A DNA stretch of 64,000 nucleotides. Source: Croceibacterium_B sp035470785 (lineage in GTDB: Bacteria; Pseudomonadota; Alphaproteobacteria; Sphingomonadales; Sphingomonadaceae). Position numbers and translations under genes: made by a program. Shown here in pieces: positions 8,272-16,855 of this stretch. The notes below the pieces were generated by a model. That model saw only the letters and a list, made by a program, of their open reading frames with translations. It did no database searches and had not been told where the DNA came from. Numbering within the stretch: position 1 is the first letter of the stretch; every line of letters starts with the position of its first letter. The stretch lies in contig DATIQN010000018.1 of NCBI GenBank assembly GCA_035470785.1, positions 62,001-126,000 of the forward strand. Reading direction: 5' to 3'.

Positions 8272-8504
8272 CCTTTGAAGGCTGCCGCCGAGCGGGTTTT
8301 CGCGAGCCCAGGGTCCATCCGAAAAAGCGCTGTCCTACATCCCCGCGTCTGTGCCATGCATCCGGCATGAGCAGGGCGGGTCGAGCAGGCATCGGCGAAA
8401 GATCGCGCGAAAATACGTGGCGAATACGTGCGGACTTCGTGACCTTCCGCGCCAGCAACCGTGTCACCTCTGTCAACTTCGTGCGCATCTGAGGGCGGCC
8501 AGCC

Positions 8505-9473
8505 ATGGATAACATAACCCACAGCCTGGTCGGCTGGACGCTCGGGCAGACCGGGCTCAAGCGCAAGACGCGCAAGGGACTGGCGGCGCTGATCCTCGGT
8601 GCCAATGCGCCCGATATCGACGTGTTCCTCGGCTGGGTGCCGTGGCCTTCGCTGGCGACGCATCGCGGACTGACGCACAGCTTCTTCGGCGGCGTGCTGG
8701 TGTTGCCGCCGATGCTCGCCGGGCTGCTGTGGCTGCTCGACCGATGGCAGATGCGACGAGGCCAGACCGTCAGGAGCGGGCTGCCGATGCGTTTCGGCTG
8801 GCTTGTCGCGCTCAGCTACATCGGCTGCGTCACGCATCCGCTGCTCGACTGGCAGACCAGCTACGCGATCCAGCTGTTCGCGCCGTTCGACAACCGCTGG
8901 TACCACAACGATTCGCTGTTCATCCTCGATGTGTGGATCTGGCTCGGGCTCGGCTTCGCGATCTGGCTTTCGCGGCGGCGCGAGAAGATCGGGCAGGGGA
9001 ACTGGGGCGGGCCGGCCATCGCCGCATCGGCCGCCTTGATGCTCTACATCACTGCCAACGGCGTCGTCACGGCGCGGGCTGTGGACGCGCCGGTCGAATC
9101 CGCGCCGCACGCCAGGCCGGATGTAATCGTGGCGTCGCCGCCGCCGGTGCTTTTCTGGCGCCGCAACCTGATCTGGCGGCAGGATCACGGGATCTGGCGC
9201 GGCGACTACGATCCGTTCGCCTCGCTTCGCACATTGGAGGACTACACCGGGCCGGTGCCCGACGGCATGACCGATCCCGTCGCCCGCCGGGTGCTGCTGA
9301 CCACGCCGCGAATCGCGCACTTCGCGCGTTGGTCGATCCTACCGACGGCCACTGTCGAGCGGCACCGCTGCTACGTGCAGATCCAGTACCAGGACGCGCG
9401 ATTCGGGGGTCGAGCGGGCGCGGGACGCCTCGGCCAAACGGTCAACGCGCCGACTGGCGCGCCGGGCTGCTGA
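8505..9473 (+). CDS. membrane-bound metal-dependent hydrolase, YdjM/DUF457 type
   Basis: A 322-residue integral membrane protein. The N-terminus MDNITHSLVGWTLGQTG has the family His; APDIDVF and THRGLTHSFFGGV supply further Asp and His residues expected to bind metal near the membrane. Several hydrophobic segments follow (VLVLPPMLAGLLWLL, LVALSYIGCVTHPLLDW, IWLGLGFAIWL, AASAALMLYITANGVV), then a soluble C-terminal domain. The substrate is unknown for the family. It is convergent with and abuts the PAP2 gene. Confidence 0.85.
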   Translation: MDNITHSLVGWTLGQTGLKRKTRKGLAALILGANAPDIDVFLGWVPWPSLATHRGLTHSFFGGVLVLPPMLAGLLWLLDRWQMRRGQTVRSGLPMRFGWLVALSYIGCVTHPLLDWQTSYAIQLFAPFDNRWYHNDSLFILDVWIWLGLGFAIWLSRRREKIGQGNWGGPAIAASAALMLYITANGVVTARAVDAPVESAPHARPDVIVASPPPVLFWRRNLIWRQDHGIWRGDYDPFASLRTLEDYTGPVPDGMTDPVARRVLLTTPRIAHFARWSILPTATVERHRCYVQIQYQDARFGGRAGAGRLGQTVNAPTGAPGC

Positions 9474-10205
9474 TCAATGGATCGTGGGGTCGAGCTTTTC
9501 GGCGGTCTCGCTGTCGGACGCGATGTCCGCGGGGAGCTGCAACAGTGCGGCCGCGAGGAACGCCCAGCCGGCGCCCCCGAGCCAGCCCGCGGCGACGTCG
9601 CTAGGGAAATGGACCCCAAGCCACACCCGGCTCCAGGCAACCATCAGGCTCAGCACGATCGCCGTGCCGATGATCGTCAGCCGCACCGACTCGCGAGCGC
9701 TGAGCGTGGCGAAGGCCAGCGCGATGGCGATGTAGACCACTGCCGAGTTAAACGCGTGCCCGCTCGGAAAGCTCGCCCCGCCGGCTTCGGTCAGGTGCGG
9801 CACGATTTCCGGACGGGGACGGCCGACCAGGCCCTTGATCGCCGCGTCGACCAGCCACGCTCCGGTGACCGTCAGCGCGAGCAGGATCGCCTCGCGCCGC
9901 ATGCGCAGGAACATCAGCGAGGTGACCGCGCCGATCGCGATCAGGTTGCGCAGGAGCACTCCGCCGAGCGAAGTCACGTCGCGAACCCATTCGAGCATCC
10001 ACTTGGGTCCTTTGGGCACCAGTCCCGTGTCCGCGCGCCAGACCAGCAGTCCGGACTTGTCGAAGCTGCCGGTGCGCCCCGTCGTCACCAGCCACACCAG
10101 CAGCAGGAACCCGGCCCAGCAGGCTGCGGAAACGACCAGGGCCTTGCTCCGGTCGATGCGCCAGCCACGCGCGGGCAAGGTGATGGTTTCGGGAGGTCGC
10201 GCCAT
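9474..10205 (-). CDS. PAP2-family membrane phosphatase
   Basis: A 243-residue lipid phosphatase-like membrane protein. All three PAP2 signature blocks are present in order: KGLVGRPRP, the PSGHAFNS block with the proton-donor His, and SRVWLGVHFPSD with the nucleophile His. Five or six hydrophobic helices surround them. Substrates in the family include phosphatidate and undecaprenyl pyrophosphate; which one is not visible. It is divergent from the cyclopropane-synthase-like gene, so both could act on membrane lipids. Confidence 0.92.
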   Translation of the reverse strand: MARPPETITLPARGWRIDRSKALVVSAACWAGFLLLVWLVTTGRTGSFDKSGLLVWRADTGLVPKGPKWMLEWVRDVTSLGGVLLRNLIAIGAVTSLMFLRMRREAILLALTVTGAWLVDAAIKGLVGRPRPEIVPHLTEAGGASFPSGHAFNSAVVYIAIALAFATLSARESVRLTIIGTAIVLSLMVAWSRVWLGVHFPSDVAAGWLGGAGWAFLAAALLQLPADIASDSETAEKLDPTIH

Positions 10206-10311
10206 GGCGCAGTCAACCTGCCACGCGCGCCGTCGTTCCGCCAGACAGCGGTTTCGACAGGTCTAGTCTGGATGTCTTGCCGTTAACCCTCAGCCGAGTC
10301 ATATCTGTAAC

Positions 10312-11544
10312 ATGAACAGGGAGGCTGCGAGAGGAGGAGTTCTGCTCGCGGGCGGACGCCGTTTTGGCGCCTCGCCGGGGGTATTCTCGCGCCTTTTCGC
10401 CGGCGGTTTCCACAAGTTGCTCGACGGGATCGACGGCGGCCTCGCGCGCGGCTCGATTCTCGCCCGGTTACCCGACGGATCGACTCGGCTGCTTGGCGGG
10501 CGCGCCGAAGGCTTTGGCGGCGAAGTCGAAATCCGCGACTGGCGCGCGCTGCTGCGGCTTGCGCTCGGCGGATCGTGCGGCTGGTACCAAGCGTGGGAAG
10601 CGGGCGAATGGGCGAGCCCGGATCCCGTGCCACTGTTCGCGCTCTTCATGGCCAACGCCGACAATCTTGGGGAAATCGGCCGGGCGAAAGGGCCATGGCG
10701 GCTGGCGGCGCGCGTGGCACACTGGCTCAACCGCAACACCCGCGCCGGCGCCGAACGCAACATCCAGGCGCACTACGATCTCGGCAACGATTTCTACCGC
10801 GCCTGGCTCGACCCGACGATGAGCTATTCGAGCGCCTATCGCTTCGCCGGCGATGGTCTCGAAGCCGCGCAACGGCGCAAATGGGCGCGCCTCAGCGAGC
10901 GTCTGGGTACACCCGATACGATTCTCGAGATCGGTTGCGGCTGGGGCGGGCTCAGCGCATTCCTCGCCGAGCGCGGGAGCAAGGTGACCGGGATTAGCCT
11001 GTCCGACGAGCAGCTCGGCTGGTGCCGCGCGCATCATCCGGCGGTCGAATTCCGCAAGCAAGATTATCGCGATTGCGACGGCCAGTACGATGCCATCGTG
11101 AGTGTCGAGATGGTCGAGGCGCTCGGCCGCGAATACTGGCCGACGTTCATGGACGGCCTGGCGCGAAATCTGAAGCCCGGCGGGCGCGCGGCGATCCAGT
11201 TCATCGCCATGCGCGACAACCTGTTTGAAAGCTACGTCCGCAACGCCGATTTCATCCAGGCTTACGTCTTCCCCGGCGGGCTGCTGATCAAGGCGAGCGA
11301 GTTCCGGGCGCTCGCCGACGCGCGCGGTCTGTCATGGCAGGACGAGGAGGATTTCCAGCTCGATTATGCCGAAACGCTCAAGGCCTGGCGCGCCGGCTTC
11401 GACGCTGCCGCGCGCGAAGGGCGGCTGCCGGACGGATTCGACGAGCGTTTCCGCAACCTCTGGCGCTTTTACCTGATGTACTGCGAAGGCGGATTCCGCG
11501 GCGGCGGAATCACCGTCAGCCAGGTTACCCTGGTGAAGGATTAG
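10312..11544 (+). CDS. cyclopropane-fatty-acyl-phospholipid synthase-like methyltransferase
   Basis: A 410-residue class I SAM-dependent methyltransferase of the CFA synthase family, which methylenates double bonds of membrane phospholipid acyl chains. Motif I ILEIGCGWGGLSAFLAERG lies about residue 204; the preceding AHYDLGNDFYRAWLDPTMSY is a strong family signature, as is the C-terminal LWRFYLMYCEGGFRGGGI. The first about 130 residues are the lipid-binding-type N-domain. No ribosome-binding site precedes the ATG at 10312, while a promoter-like pair ends about eight bases upstream, so a leaderless mRNA is possible. It overlaps the convergent PilZ gene by 4 bases. Confidence 0.9.
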   Translation: MNREAARGGVLLAGGRRFGASPGVFSRLFAGGFHKLLDGIDGGLARGSILARLPDGSTRLLGGRAEGFGGEVEIRDWRALLRLALGGSCGWYQAWEAGEWASPDPVPLFALFMANADNLGEIGRAKGPWRLAARVAHWLNRNTRAGAERNIQAHYDLGNDFYRAWLDPTMSYSSAYRFAGDGLEAAQRRKWARLSERLGTPDTILEIGCGWGGLSAFLAERGSKVTGISLSDEQLGWCRAHHPAVEFRKQDYRDCDGQYDAIVSVEMVEALGREYWPTFMDGLARNLKPGGRAAIQFIAMRDNLFESYVRNADFIQAYVFPGGLLIKASEFRALADARGLSWQDEEDFQLDYAETLKAWRAGFDAAAREGRLPDGFDERFRNLWRFYLMYCEGGFRGGGITVSQVTLVKD

Positions 11545-11888
11545 CCTTTGTAGACGCCGTCTCCGCGATAGCGCGTGAGGATGTTGTCGTGGACGATGGG
11601 ACTGAGCAGCTGCGCAAAGGCACAACCGCACATGCTGTCCTCCCACCAGATGACCTCGGCCTGGAGCGCCTCGAGCCCCGGCAGCGTCAGCCAGCACACG
11701 GTGCCGACGTGCAGCCGGCTTACCGAAGTCGCCGAAAAGCCGGAAAGGGACAGGTCGTTGACCACCGTCTGGAACGGCCGCCCGCCCGACTGGCGCAGCT
11801 GCGCCGGAATCGAGAGCCGGGTGCGCGGTGCGCTCCGGTCTTCCTGTGCCGCGATTTCATAGCGGCCGATGACATTCTGCAAGCTCAT
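11541..11888 (-). CDS. PilZ-domain protein
   Basis: A 115-residue single-domain PilZ protein, the type that binds cyclic di-GMP. The two binding motifs are RSAPRTRL (RxxxR) near residue 23 and NDLSLSGF (DxSxxG) near 49, at the spacing expected for a functional site. The start at 11888 is chosen over an upstream ATG because AAGAGAG sits at ribosome-binding distance. No output domain is attached. A second PilZ protein lies at 41661-41996. Confidence 0.88.
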   Translation of the reverse strand: MSLQNVIGRYEIAAQEDRSAPRTRLSIPAQLRQSGGRPFQTVVNDLSLSGFSATSVSRLHVGTVCWLTLPGLEALQAEVIWWEDSMCGCAFAQLLSPIVHDNILTRYRGDGVYKG

Positions 11889-11981
11889 GTCGCTCTCTTG
11901 GCAAGCCGTTGAACGCACGGTTGGGGGCCATGCACCGCGGAGACTGCTCCGAGTTGCTTACCGACTGCTTAGCAGGAATGG

Positions 11982-12701
11982 TTAAGTCGGATTTTCCACG
12001 CGAATTCGTACCCCGGTTTCAAAGTCTTCCCCAAGCAGGTCAACGATCCTATCGGCCACGACTTCCGGCGGTTTCACCGACCCGGGATCCTCGCCGGGAT
12101 AGGCACGGGCGCGCATCTGCGTGCGGGTGGCGCCGGGATCGACAATCGCCACCCTGACCGCGGAAATGTTCTCGACTTCCTGAGCATACGACCCAAGAAG
12201 GTTGTCGAAAGCCGCCTTGGTTGCGCCATAGGCACCCCAGTAAGCTCGCGGGTTTTGCCCGATCCAGCTCGTGATGCCGATCACCCGGCCATGCTCGGAG
12301 CGTTTGAGCAACGGATCGAAGTTGGCCAGCAGCGCTTGCGTCGCCAGCACGTTGAGGGTCAGCGCGCGGTTGAAGAACTGTTGCTCAATCTGCGTAACCG
12401 GAGTGAGCTGCGGCAGGATCGCGGCGTTGATCACGAGGATGTCGAGCTTGCCCCAGCGCTCGGAGATCGCGTTGGCGAGGCGGGCAATCGAATCGCTTTC
12501 GGTCAGGTCCATCGGCGCGATCGTCGCGCTGCCGTCGGCTGCGTGAATGGCCTCCTCGACAGCCTCGAGATCGCGGGCCGTTCGCGCGGTGAGCACGAGG
12601 TGCGCGCCCGCCGCTGCGAGCGCCTTCGCTGTCGCTGCGCCGATGCCCCGGCTCGAGCCGGTGACAAGCGCCACCCTTCCGGCCAACGGCAACTCCGCCA
12701 T
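11982..12701 (-). CDS. short-chain dehydrogenase/reductase
   Basis: A 239-residue Rossmann-fold oxidoreductase. The cofactor loop is VTGSSRGIGAATA near the N-terminus, with Asp in PMDLTE; the active site is seen as a Ser-Trp-Ile region followed by YGATKAAFD (YxxxK). The residues after motif I (LTARTARDLE) suggest NADP(H). The substrate is unknown. Its ATG overlaps the stop of purF, so it is probably co-transcribed downstream of it, although the link to purine synthesis is not obvious. Confidence 0.92.
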   Translation of the reverse strand: MAELPLAGRVALVTGSSRGIGAATAKALAAAGAHLVLTARTARDLEAVEEAIHAADGSATIAPMDLTESDSIARLANAISERWGKLDILVINAAILPQLTPVTQIEQQFFNRALTLNVLATQALLANFDPLLKRSEHGRVIGITSWIGQNPRAYWGAYGATKAAFDNLLGSYAQEVENISAVRVAIVDPGATRTQMRARAYPGEDPGSVKPPEVVADRIVDLLGEDFETGVRIRVENPT

Positions 12702-14176
12702 CAGGCGACCTTGGAATTGACCGGCAGCGTCAGCTGCGCATCGCGCTGGTGGCGTTCGGCGAGGTCGGTCAAGGCCGTTGGATAATCGCCGGTGAAGCAG
12801 GCGTCGCAATATTGCGGGCAAGCATCGTTGCGTCCCGCAAGGCCGACCGCGCGATAGAGACCGTCGATCGAAACGAACGACAGGCTGTCGGCCTGGATGA
12901 ACTCGCGCATCGCGTCGACATCCATGCGGCCCGCGAGCAGCTTCGAGCGTTCGGGCGTGTCCACGCCGTAGAAGCAGCCGTGTCCGGTCGGCGGGCTGGC
13001 AACGCGGAAGTGGACTTCCTTGGCCCCGGCGTCGCGCATCATTTGCACGATCTGCAGGCTGGTGGTGCCACGCACGATCGAATCGTCGATCAGCACGATC
13101 TTCTTGCCCTCGACCAACGCGCGGTTGGCGTTGTGCTTGCGCTTGACGCCGGCATGACGTGCGCCGTCCGACGGCTGGATAAAGGTGCGACCGACATAGT
13201 GCGAGCGGATGATGCCGAGCTCGAAGGGAATCGCCGATTGCTGCGAATAGCCGATTGCCGCCGGCACACCGCTGTCCGGAACCGGCACGACAAGATCGGC
13301 CTCGCACGGCGCTTCCTTGGCCAGCTCGACGCCGATCATCTTGCGCGATTCGTATACCGAGCGCTGGTTGAAGATCGAATCCGGTCGGCTGAAATAGACG
13401 TGCTCGAAAATGCACGGCCGCGGCGCTACTTGGCCGAAGGGGCGGTGCGTCGTGATGTTGCCGTCGAAATCGACCTCGACCATCTCGCCCGGATCGATCT
13501 GGCGGACGAAGGTGGCCCCGACTACGTCGAGCGCGACCGTTTCGCTGGCGAATACCGTCGCGTCGCCAAGCCGACCCATCACCAACGGGCGAATGCCGAG
13601 CGGATCGCGGCAGGCGATCATGCCCTGCGGGGTCATCAGGATCAGCGAATAGGCACCTTCGACCAACCGCAGCGCGTCGACAATCTTGTCGAGCAGCTTG
13701 GGATAGCGGCTGGTTGCGACAAGGTGGATGATCACCTCGGTGTCGCTGGTCGACTGGAAGATCGCCCCGCGGCGAACTAGGTCGCCGCGCAAGTGCCCGG
13801 CGTTGGAGATGTTGCCGTTATGGGCCACCGCGAAGCCACCGGTCGCCAGTTCGGCGTAGAGCGGCTGGACGTTGCGCAGGCCGGCGCCGCCGGTGGTCGA
13901 ATAGCGCACGTGCCCGGCGGCCATAGTGCCCGGCAGTTCGGCGATCGATTCTCCGCTCGAAAAATTGGCGGCCACGTGGCCCAGGCCGCGGCGCGTGAAG
14001 AACTCGGCCCCGTCGAAGCTGGTAATCCCGACGGCTTCCTGCCCGCGATGCTGCAAGGCATGGAGGCCGAGCGCGCAGACAGCCGCGGCCTCGTGCGCGC
14101 CGAGCACGCCGAAAATTCCACACTCTTCGCGCAGCTTGTCGCCGTCCGCGTCAACGAAAGGATGAGTGATGTTCAT
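12701..14176 (-). CDS. purF: amidophosphoribosyltransferase
   Basis: First committed enzyme of purine synthesis: PRPP plus glutamine gives 5-phosphoribosylamine. The 491-residue protein has an N-terminal propeptide of about 18 residues before CGIFGVLG, whose Cys becomes the catalytic N-terminal nucleophile of the glutaminase domain after cleavage. ALQHRGQEAVG and the C-terminal phosphoribosyl motif VLIDDSIVRGTTS (about residue 360) are clear. Cysteines in the tail (ACPQYCDACFTGDYP) may bind an Fe-S cluster as in Bacillus-type enzymes. The start at 14176 has AAGGGA upstream; a longer ATG 12 codons earlier is less likely. Confidence 0.97.
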   Translation of the reverse strand: MNITHPFVDADGDKLREECGIFGVLGAHEAAAVCALGLHALQHRGQEAVGITSFDGAEFFTRRGLGHVAANFSSGESIAELPGTMAAGHVRYSTTGGAGLRNVQPLYAELATGGFAVAHNGNISNAGHLRGDLVRRGAIFQSTSDTEVIIHLVATSRYPKLLDKIVDALRLVEGAYSLILMTPQGMIACRDPLGIRPLVMGRLGDATVFASETVALDVVGATFVRQIDPGEMVEVDFDGNITTHRPFGQVAPRPCIFEHVYFSRPDSIFNQRSVYESRKMIGVELAKEAPCEADLVVPVPDSGVPAAIGYSQQSAIPFELGIIRSHYVGRTFIQPSDGARHAGVKRKHNANRALVEGKKIVLIDDSIVRGTTSLQIVQMMRDAGAKEVHFRVASPPTGHGCFYGVDTPERSKLLAGRMDVDAMREFIQADSLSFVSIDGLYRAVGLAGRNDACPQYCDACFTGDYPTALTDLAERHQRDAQLTLPVNSKVA

Positions 14177-14321
14177 GAGTCCCTTGAGGGATCGCCGGCC
14201 GCGCGCCCCCAATGGCGACTAGGGCGCCGCATTACAAGTATGTTACGCTCGAAACCTGTGGGGTCGATGGTCGTGGTGGTGGCGATGGTGTCGCGCACGC
14301 TCGCTCGGGAGTTTCCCGGCC

Positions 14322-14344
14322 AAAACCGTCCCCCGGACGGTTTT
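14322..14344 (-). terminator. intrinsic terminator downstream of tRNA-Pro
   Basis: A perfect 10-base-pair stem AAAACCGTCC / GGACGGTTTT with a three-base loop. Read on the minus strand it ends in TTTT and sits 14 bases past the tRNA-Pro 3' end, separating it from purF. It is symmetric and could act on both strands. Confidence 0.75.
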
Positions 14345-14358
14345 GAGACGCGGAAAAT

Positions 14359-14435
14359 TGGTCGGGGAGAGAGGATTCGAACCTCCGGCCCCTGCCTCCC
14401 GAAGACAGTGCTCTACCAGGCTGAGCTACTCCCCG
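14359..14435 (-). tRNA. tRNA-Pro (anticodon CGG)
   Basis: A 77-base cloverleaf with encoded CCA. The acceptor stem CGGGGAG pairs with CTCCCCG, the D-arm is GCTCAGCCTGGTAGAGC, the anticodon arm is CTGTC-TTCGGGA-GGCAG with CGG at positions 34-36, and the T-arm has GGTTCGAATCC. It reads CCG proline codons. It is flanked by its own promoter-like pair and terminator. Confidence 0.96.
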
Positions 14436-14476
14436 ACCGGCGCGCCCCGTTTGATCGGGGGCGAGGCAGAGGCGGC

Positions 14477-14505
14477 CCAATAGCGGGGGGTGCCCGGGGT
14501 GGCAA
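14477..14505 (-). promoter_or_regulatory. likely promoter of tRNA-Pro
   Basis: On the minus strand TTGCCA and TATTGG are separated by exactly 17 bases, 42 bases upstream of the mature tRNA 5' end, which leaves room for a short leader removed by RNase P. Confidence 0.5.
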
Positions 14506-14535
14506 GCAGGCAATTGCGGTGGTAGCGGACTGTTC

Positions 14536-15492
14536 ATGGCCAGAGCCGCGCGCCCGAGCGATTCTTCGCACCCAAGCCATTGGGAGTGGCAATATCTCGA
14601 CCTGATGCGGCGCATCTGGACCGAGGGCGACGAGCGGATCGATCGCACCGGAATCGGCACTCGCGCGCTGTTCGGGACCACGCTGAGGTGCGGCCTTTCG
14701 GACGGGCGCGTACCCTTGCTCACCACCAAGCGCGTGTTCTGGAAAGTCGCCGCACGTGAGATGCTCTGGTTCCTCACCGGCAGCACCAGCATTCGCCCGC
14801 TGCTGGAGCAGGGCGTGACGATCTGGAGCGACTGGCCGCTGGCGAAATATCGCCGGGAAACGGGCGAGGAAATCTCGCAGGAAGAATTCGAACGGAAGAT
14901 TGTCGCAGATGCCGGGTTTGCTGCGCGCTGGGGCGATCTCGGACCGGTTTACGGCAAGCAGTGGGTCGATTGGCCAACCTTCGAACCGGCGGGCGAGGTT
15001 CTGTTCAAGCCCGGCCCGGGCATCAACCAGGTCGCCCAGGTGGTCGAGAGCTTGCGCAGCAACCCCGGCAGCCGGCGCCATATCATCGAGGGCTGGAACG
15101 TGGCCGAGCTCGACCGGATGGCGCTGCCGCCGTGTCACAAGACCTATCAGTTCCACGTCAGCGGGAAACGCCTCTCGTGCGTGCTTTATCAGCGCAGCTG
15201 CGACGTTGCGCTAGGCCTGCCGTTCAACCTGTTCGGCGCCGCGTTGCTGACGCGAATGCTGGCCCAGCAAGCCGGTCTTGAGGCGGGTGAACTCATCTGG
15301 ATGGGTGGCGACACGCACCTTTATTTGAACCATACCGAACTCATCGAAGCGCAGCTGGAGAGGGAACCGGCGGGCGATCCGCGGCTTCTGATCGCACGGC
15401 ATCCGCCGTCGATATTCGACTATCGCTTCGAGGATTTCGCGGTCACCGGATACGCTCCGCAAGGCGCGCTCAAGGCGCCCGTGGCCGTTTGA
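14536..15492 (+). CDS. thyA: thymidylate synthase
   Basis: Makes dTMP from dUMP with methylene-tetrahydrofolate. The 318-residue protein has RTGIGTRALFG, the catalytic Cys in LPPCHKTYQFH (about residue 199), the dUMP-binding RSCDVALGLPFNLFGAALL and the substrate Asn region HLYLNHTELIEAQL. It is longer than the 264-residue E. coli enzyme because of an N-terminal extension and an inserted segment around KYRRETGEEISQEEFERK, seen in other long ThyA proteins. It is divergent from tRNA-Pro; the next operon has its own promoter. Confidence 0.97.
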   Translation: MARAARPSDSSHPSHWEWQYLDLMRRIWTEGDERIDRTGIGTRALFGTTLRCGLSDGRVPLLTTKRVFWKVAAREMLWFLTGSTSIRPLLEQGVTIWSDWPLAKYRRETGEEISQEEFERKIVADAGFAARWGDLGPVYGKQWVDWPTFEPAGEVLFKPGPGINQVAQVVESLRSNPGSRRHIIEGWNVAELDRMALPPCHKTYQFHVSGKRLSCVLYQRSCDVALGLPFNLFGAALLTRMLAQQAGLEAGELIWMGGDTHLYLNHTELIEAQLEREPAGDPRLLIARHPPSIFDYRFEDFAVTGYAPQGALKAPVAV

Positions 15493-15502
15493 GCCGGCAA
15501 AG

Positions 15503-15531
15503 TTGACGAGTGGCGCATTGCATAATAAAAT
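15503..15531 (+). promoter_or_regulatory. promoter of the 2-oxoacid dehydrogenase operon
   Basis: TTGACG and TAAAAT are separated by 17 bases in an unusually AT-rich gap, 40 bases before the E1-alpha start. This is one of the best promoter matches in the window. Confidence 0.6.
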
Positions 15532-15571
15532 GTCTCACAGTTAGAATATCATTACGCAGCGGGAGAGCGGC

Positions 15572-16855
15572 ATGGCAAATCGGGGCGAGGGGGCTGGGTA
15601 TAATCGCCCCCGGCTCGCGCTGCACGTGCCGGAGCCCAAGTTTCGTCCTGGCGACAAAGTCGACTTCTCGCACATCTCCGTGCCCGAGGCCGGCGCGCAA
15701 GCGCGGCCCGACGAGGCTTGCCCGGCGAGCGAAACCAACCCGCTGTGCACCGATCTTGTCCGCGTGCTCGGTGAAGATCACCAGGCGCATGGTCCGTGGG
15801 ACCCGCGCCTCGCGCCCGACCAGCTGCGTGCGATGCTTCGCGACATGGCGCTGACCCGCGCGTTCGATGAGCGGATGTATCGCGGGCAGCGGCAGGGCAA
15901 GACCAGCTTCTACATGAAGTGCACGGGCGAGGAGGCGACCAGTATCGCCGCCGCGCACGCGCTCGCCAGCGACGACATGGTGTTTCCGAGCTATCGCCAG
16001 CAGGGCATCCTCATATCACGCGGCTATCCGCTGATCGAAATGATCAACCAGATCTACTCGAACCGCGGCGACAAGCTTAAAGGCCGCCAGCTCCCCATCA
16101 TGTACTCGAGCCGGTCGCACAGCTTCTTCACCATCAGCGGCAACCTGGCGACGCAAGTGCCGCAGGCCGTGGGCTGGGCGATGGCGAGCGCGATCCGCCA
16201 CGACAGCCGCATTGCCGCCACATGGCTGGGCGAGGGCAGTACAGCTGAGGGCGACTTCCATTCAGGAATGACTTTCGCGGCGGTCTACAACGCGCCGGTG
16301 ATCTTCAACGTGGTCAACAACCAGTGGGCGATTTCGAGCTTCTCGGGCTTCGCCGGTTCCGAGCGGACGACCTTCGCTGCACGCGCGATCGGCTATGGCA
16401 TCGCCGGCCTGCGCGTCGACGGCAACGATCCGCTGGCAGTCTATGCCGCCGTTCGCTGGGCGGCCGACCGGGCGCGCTCGAACAACGGGCCGACGCTGAT
16501 CGAGCACTTCACCTACCGTGCCGAAGGCCATTCGACCTCGGACGATCCTTCTCAGTACCGCTCCGCGCAGGAGCGCGAGGAATGGCCGCTCGGCGATCCG
16601 ATCAACCGGCTCAAGCTGCACCTTATCGCCATCGGCGAATGGTCGGAGGATCAGCACCAGCAAATGGACCTCGCGCTTGCCGAAGAGGTCAAGGCGGCGA
16701 CCAAGGAGGCCGAGAAGAACGGCATCCTCGGCCACGGCCTGCACCATCCATTCCACACGATGTTCGAAGACGTGTTCGAAGAGCTGCCGTGGCATCTCGA
16801 GGAGCAGGCGGACCAGGCAATCCGCGAAAGGCAGATCAAGTGGCCACAGTCGTAG
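15572..16855 (+). CDS. branched-chain 2-oxoacid dehydrogenase E1 component, alpha subunit
   Basis: Thiamine-diphosphate-dependent subunit that decarboxylates 2-oxoacids from Val, Leu and Ile. The 427-residue protein has GQGKTSFYMKCTGEEATS-type sequence, SHSFFTISGNLATQVPQAVG and the TPP motif from WLGEGSTAEGDFH to NNQWAIS (about residues 218-255), then YRAEGHSTSDDPSQYR, the loop phosphorylated in mitochondrial homologues. The long form with an N-terminal extension is typical of bacterial branched-chain E1 alpha. The ATG at 15572 has GGGAGAG upstream. It overlaps E1 beta by 16 bases. Confidence 0.93.
   Translation: MANRGEGAGYNRPRLALHVPEPKFRPGDKVDFSHISVPEAGAQARPDEACPASETNPLCTDLVRVLGEDHQAHGPWDPRLAPDQLRAMLRDMALTRAFDERMYRGQRQGKTSFYMKCTGEEATSIAAAHALASDDMVFPSYRQQGILISRGYPLIEMINQIYSNRGDKLKGRQLPIMYSSRSHSFFTISGNLATQVPQAVGWAMASAIRHDSRIAATWLGEGSTAEGDFHSGMTFAAVYNAPVIFNVVNNQWAISSFSGFAGSERTTFAARAIGYGIAGLRVDGNDPLAVYAAVRWAADRARSNNGPTLIEHFTYRAEGHSTSDDPSQYRSAQEREEWPLGDPINRLKLHLIAIGEWSEDQHQQMDLALAEEVKAATKEAEKNGILGHGLHHPFHTMFEDVFEELPWHLEEQADQAIRERQIKWPQS

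Noticed and set aside
8272..8504. Gene in the 233-base gap, including a plus-strand ORF ending at 8492
   Set aside because: That ORF begins deep inside copy B in another frame, is Arg-rich and motif-free; I see no gene or structured RNA here.
12702..13415. Upstream extension of the SDR frame into purF
   Set aside because: The SDR starts cleanly at 12701; the extension is a shadow of purF with no domain.
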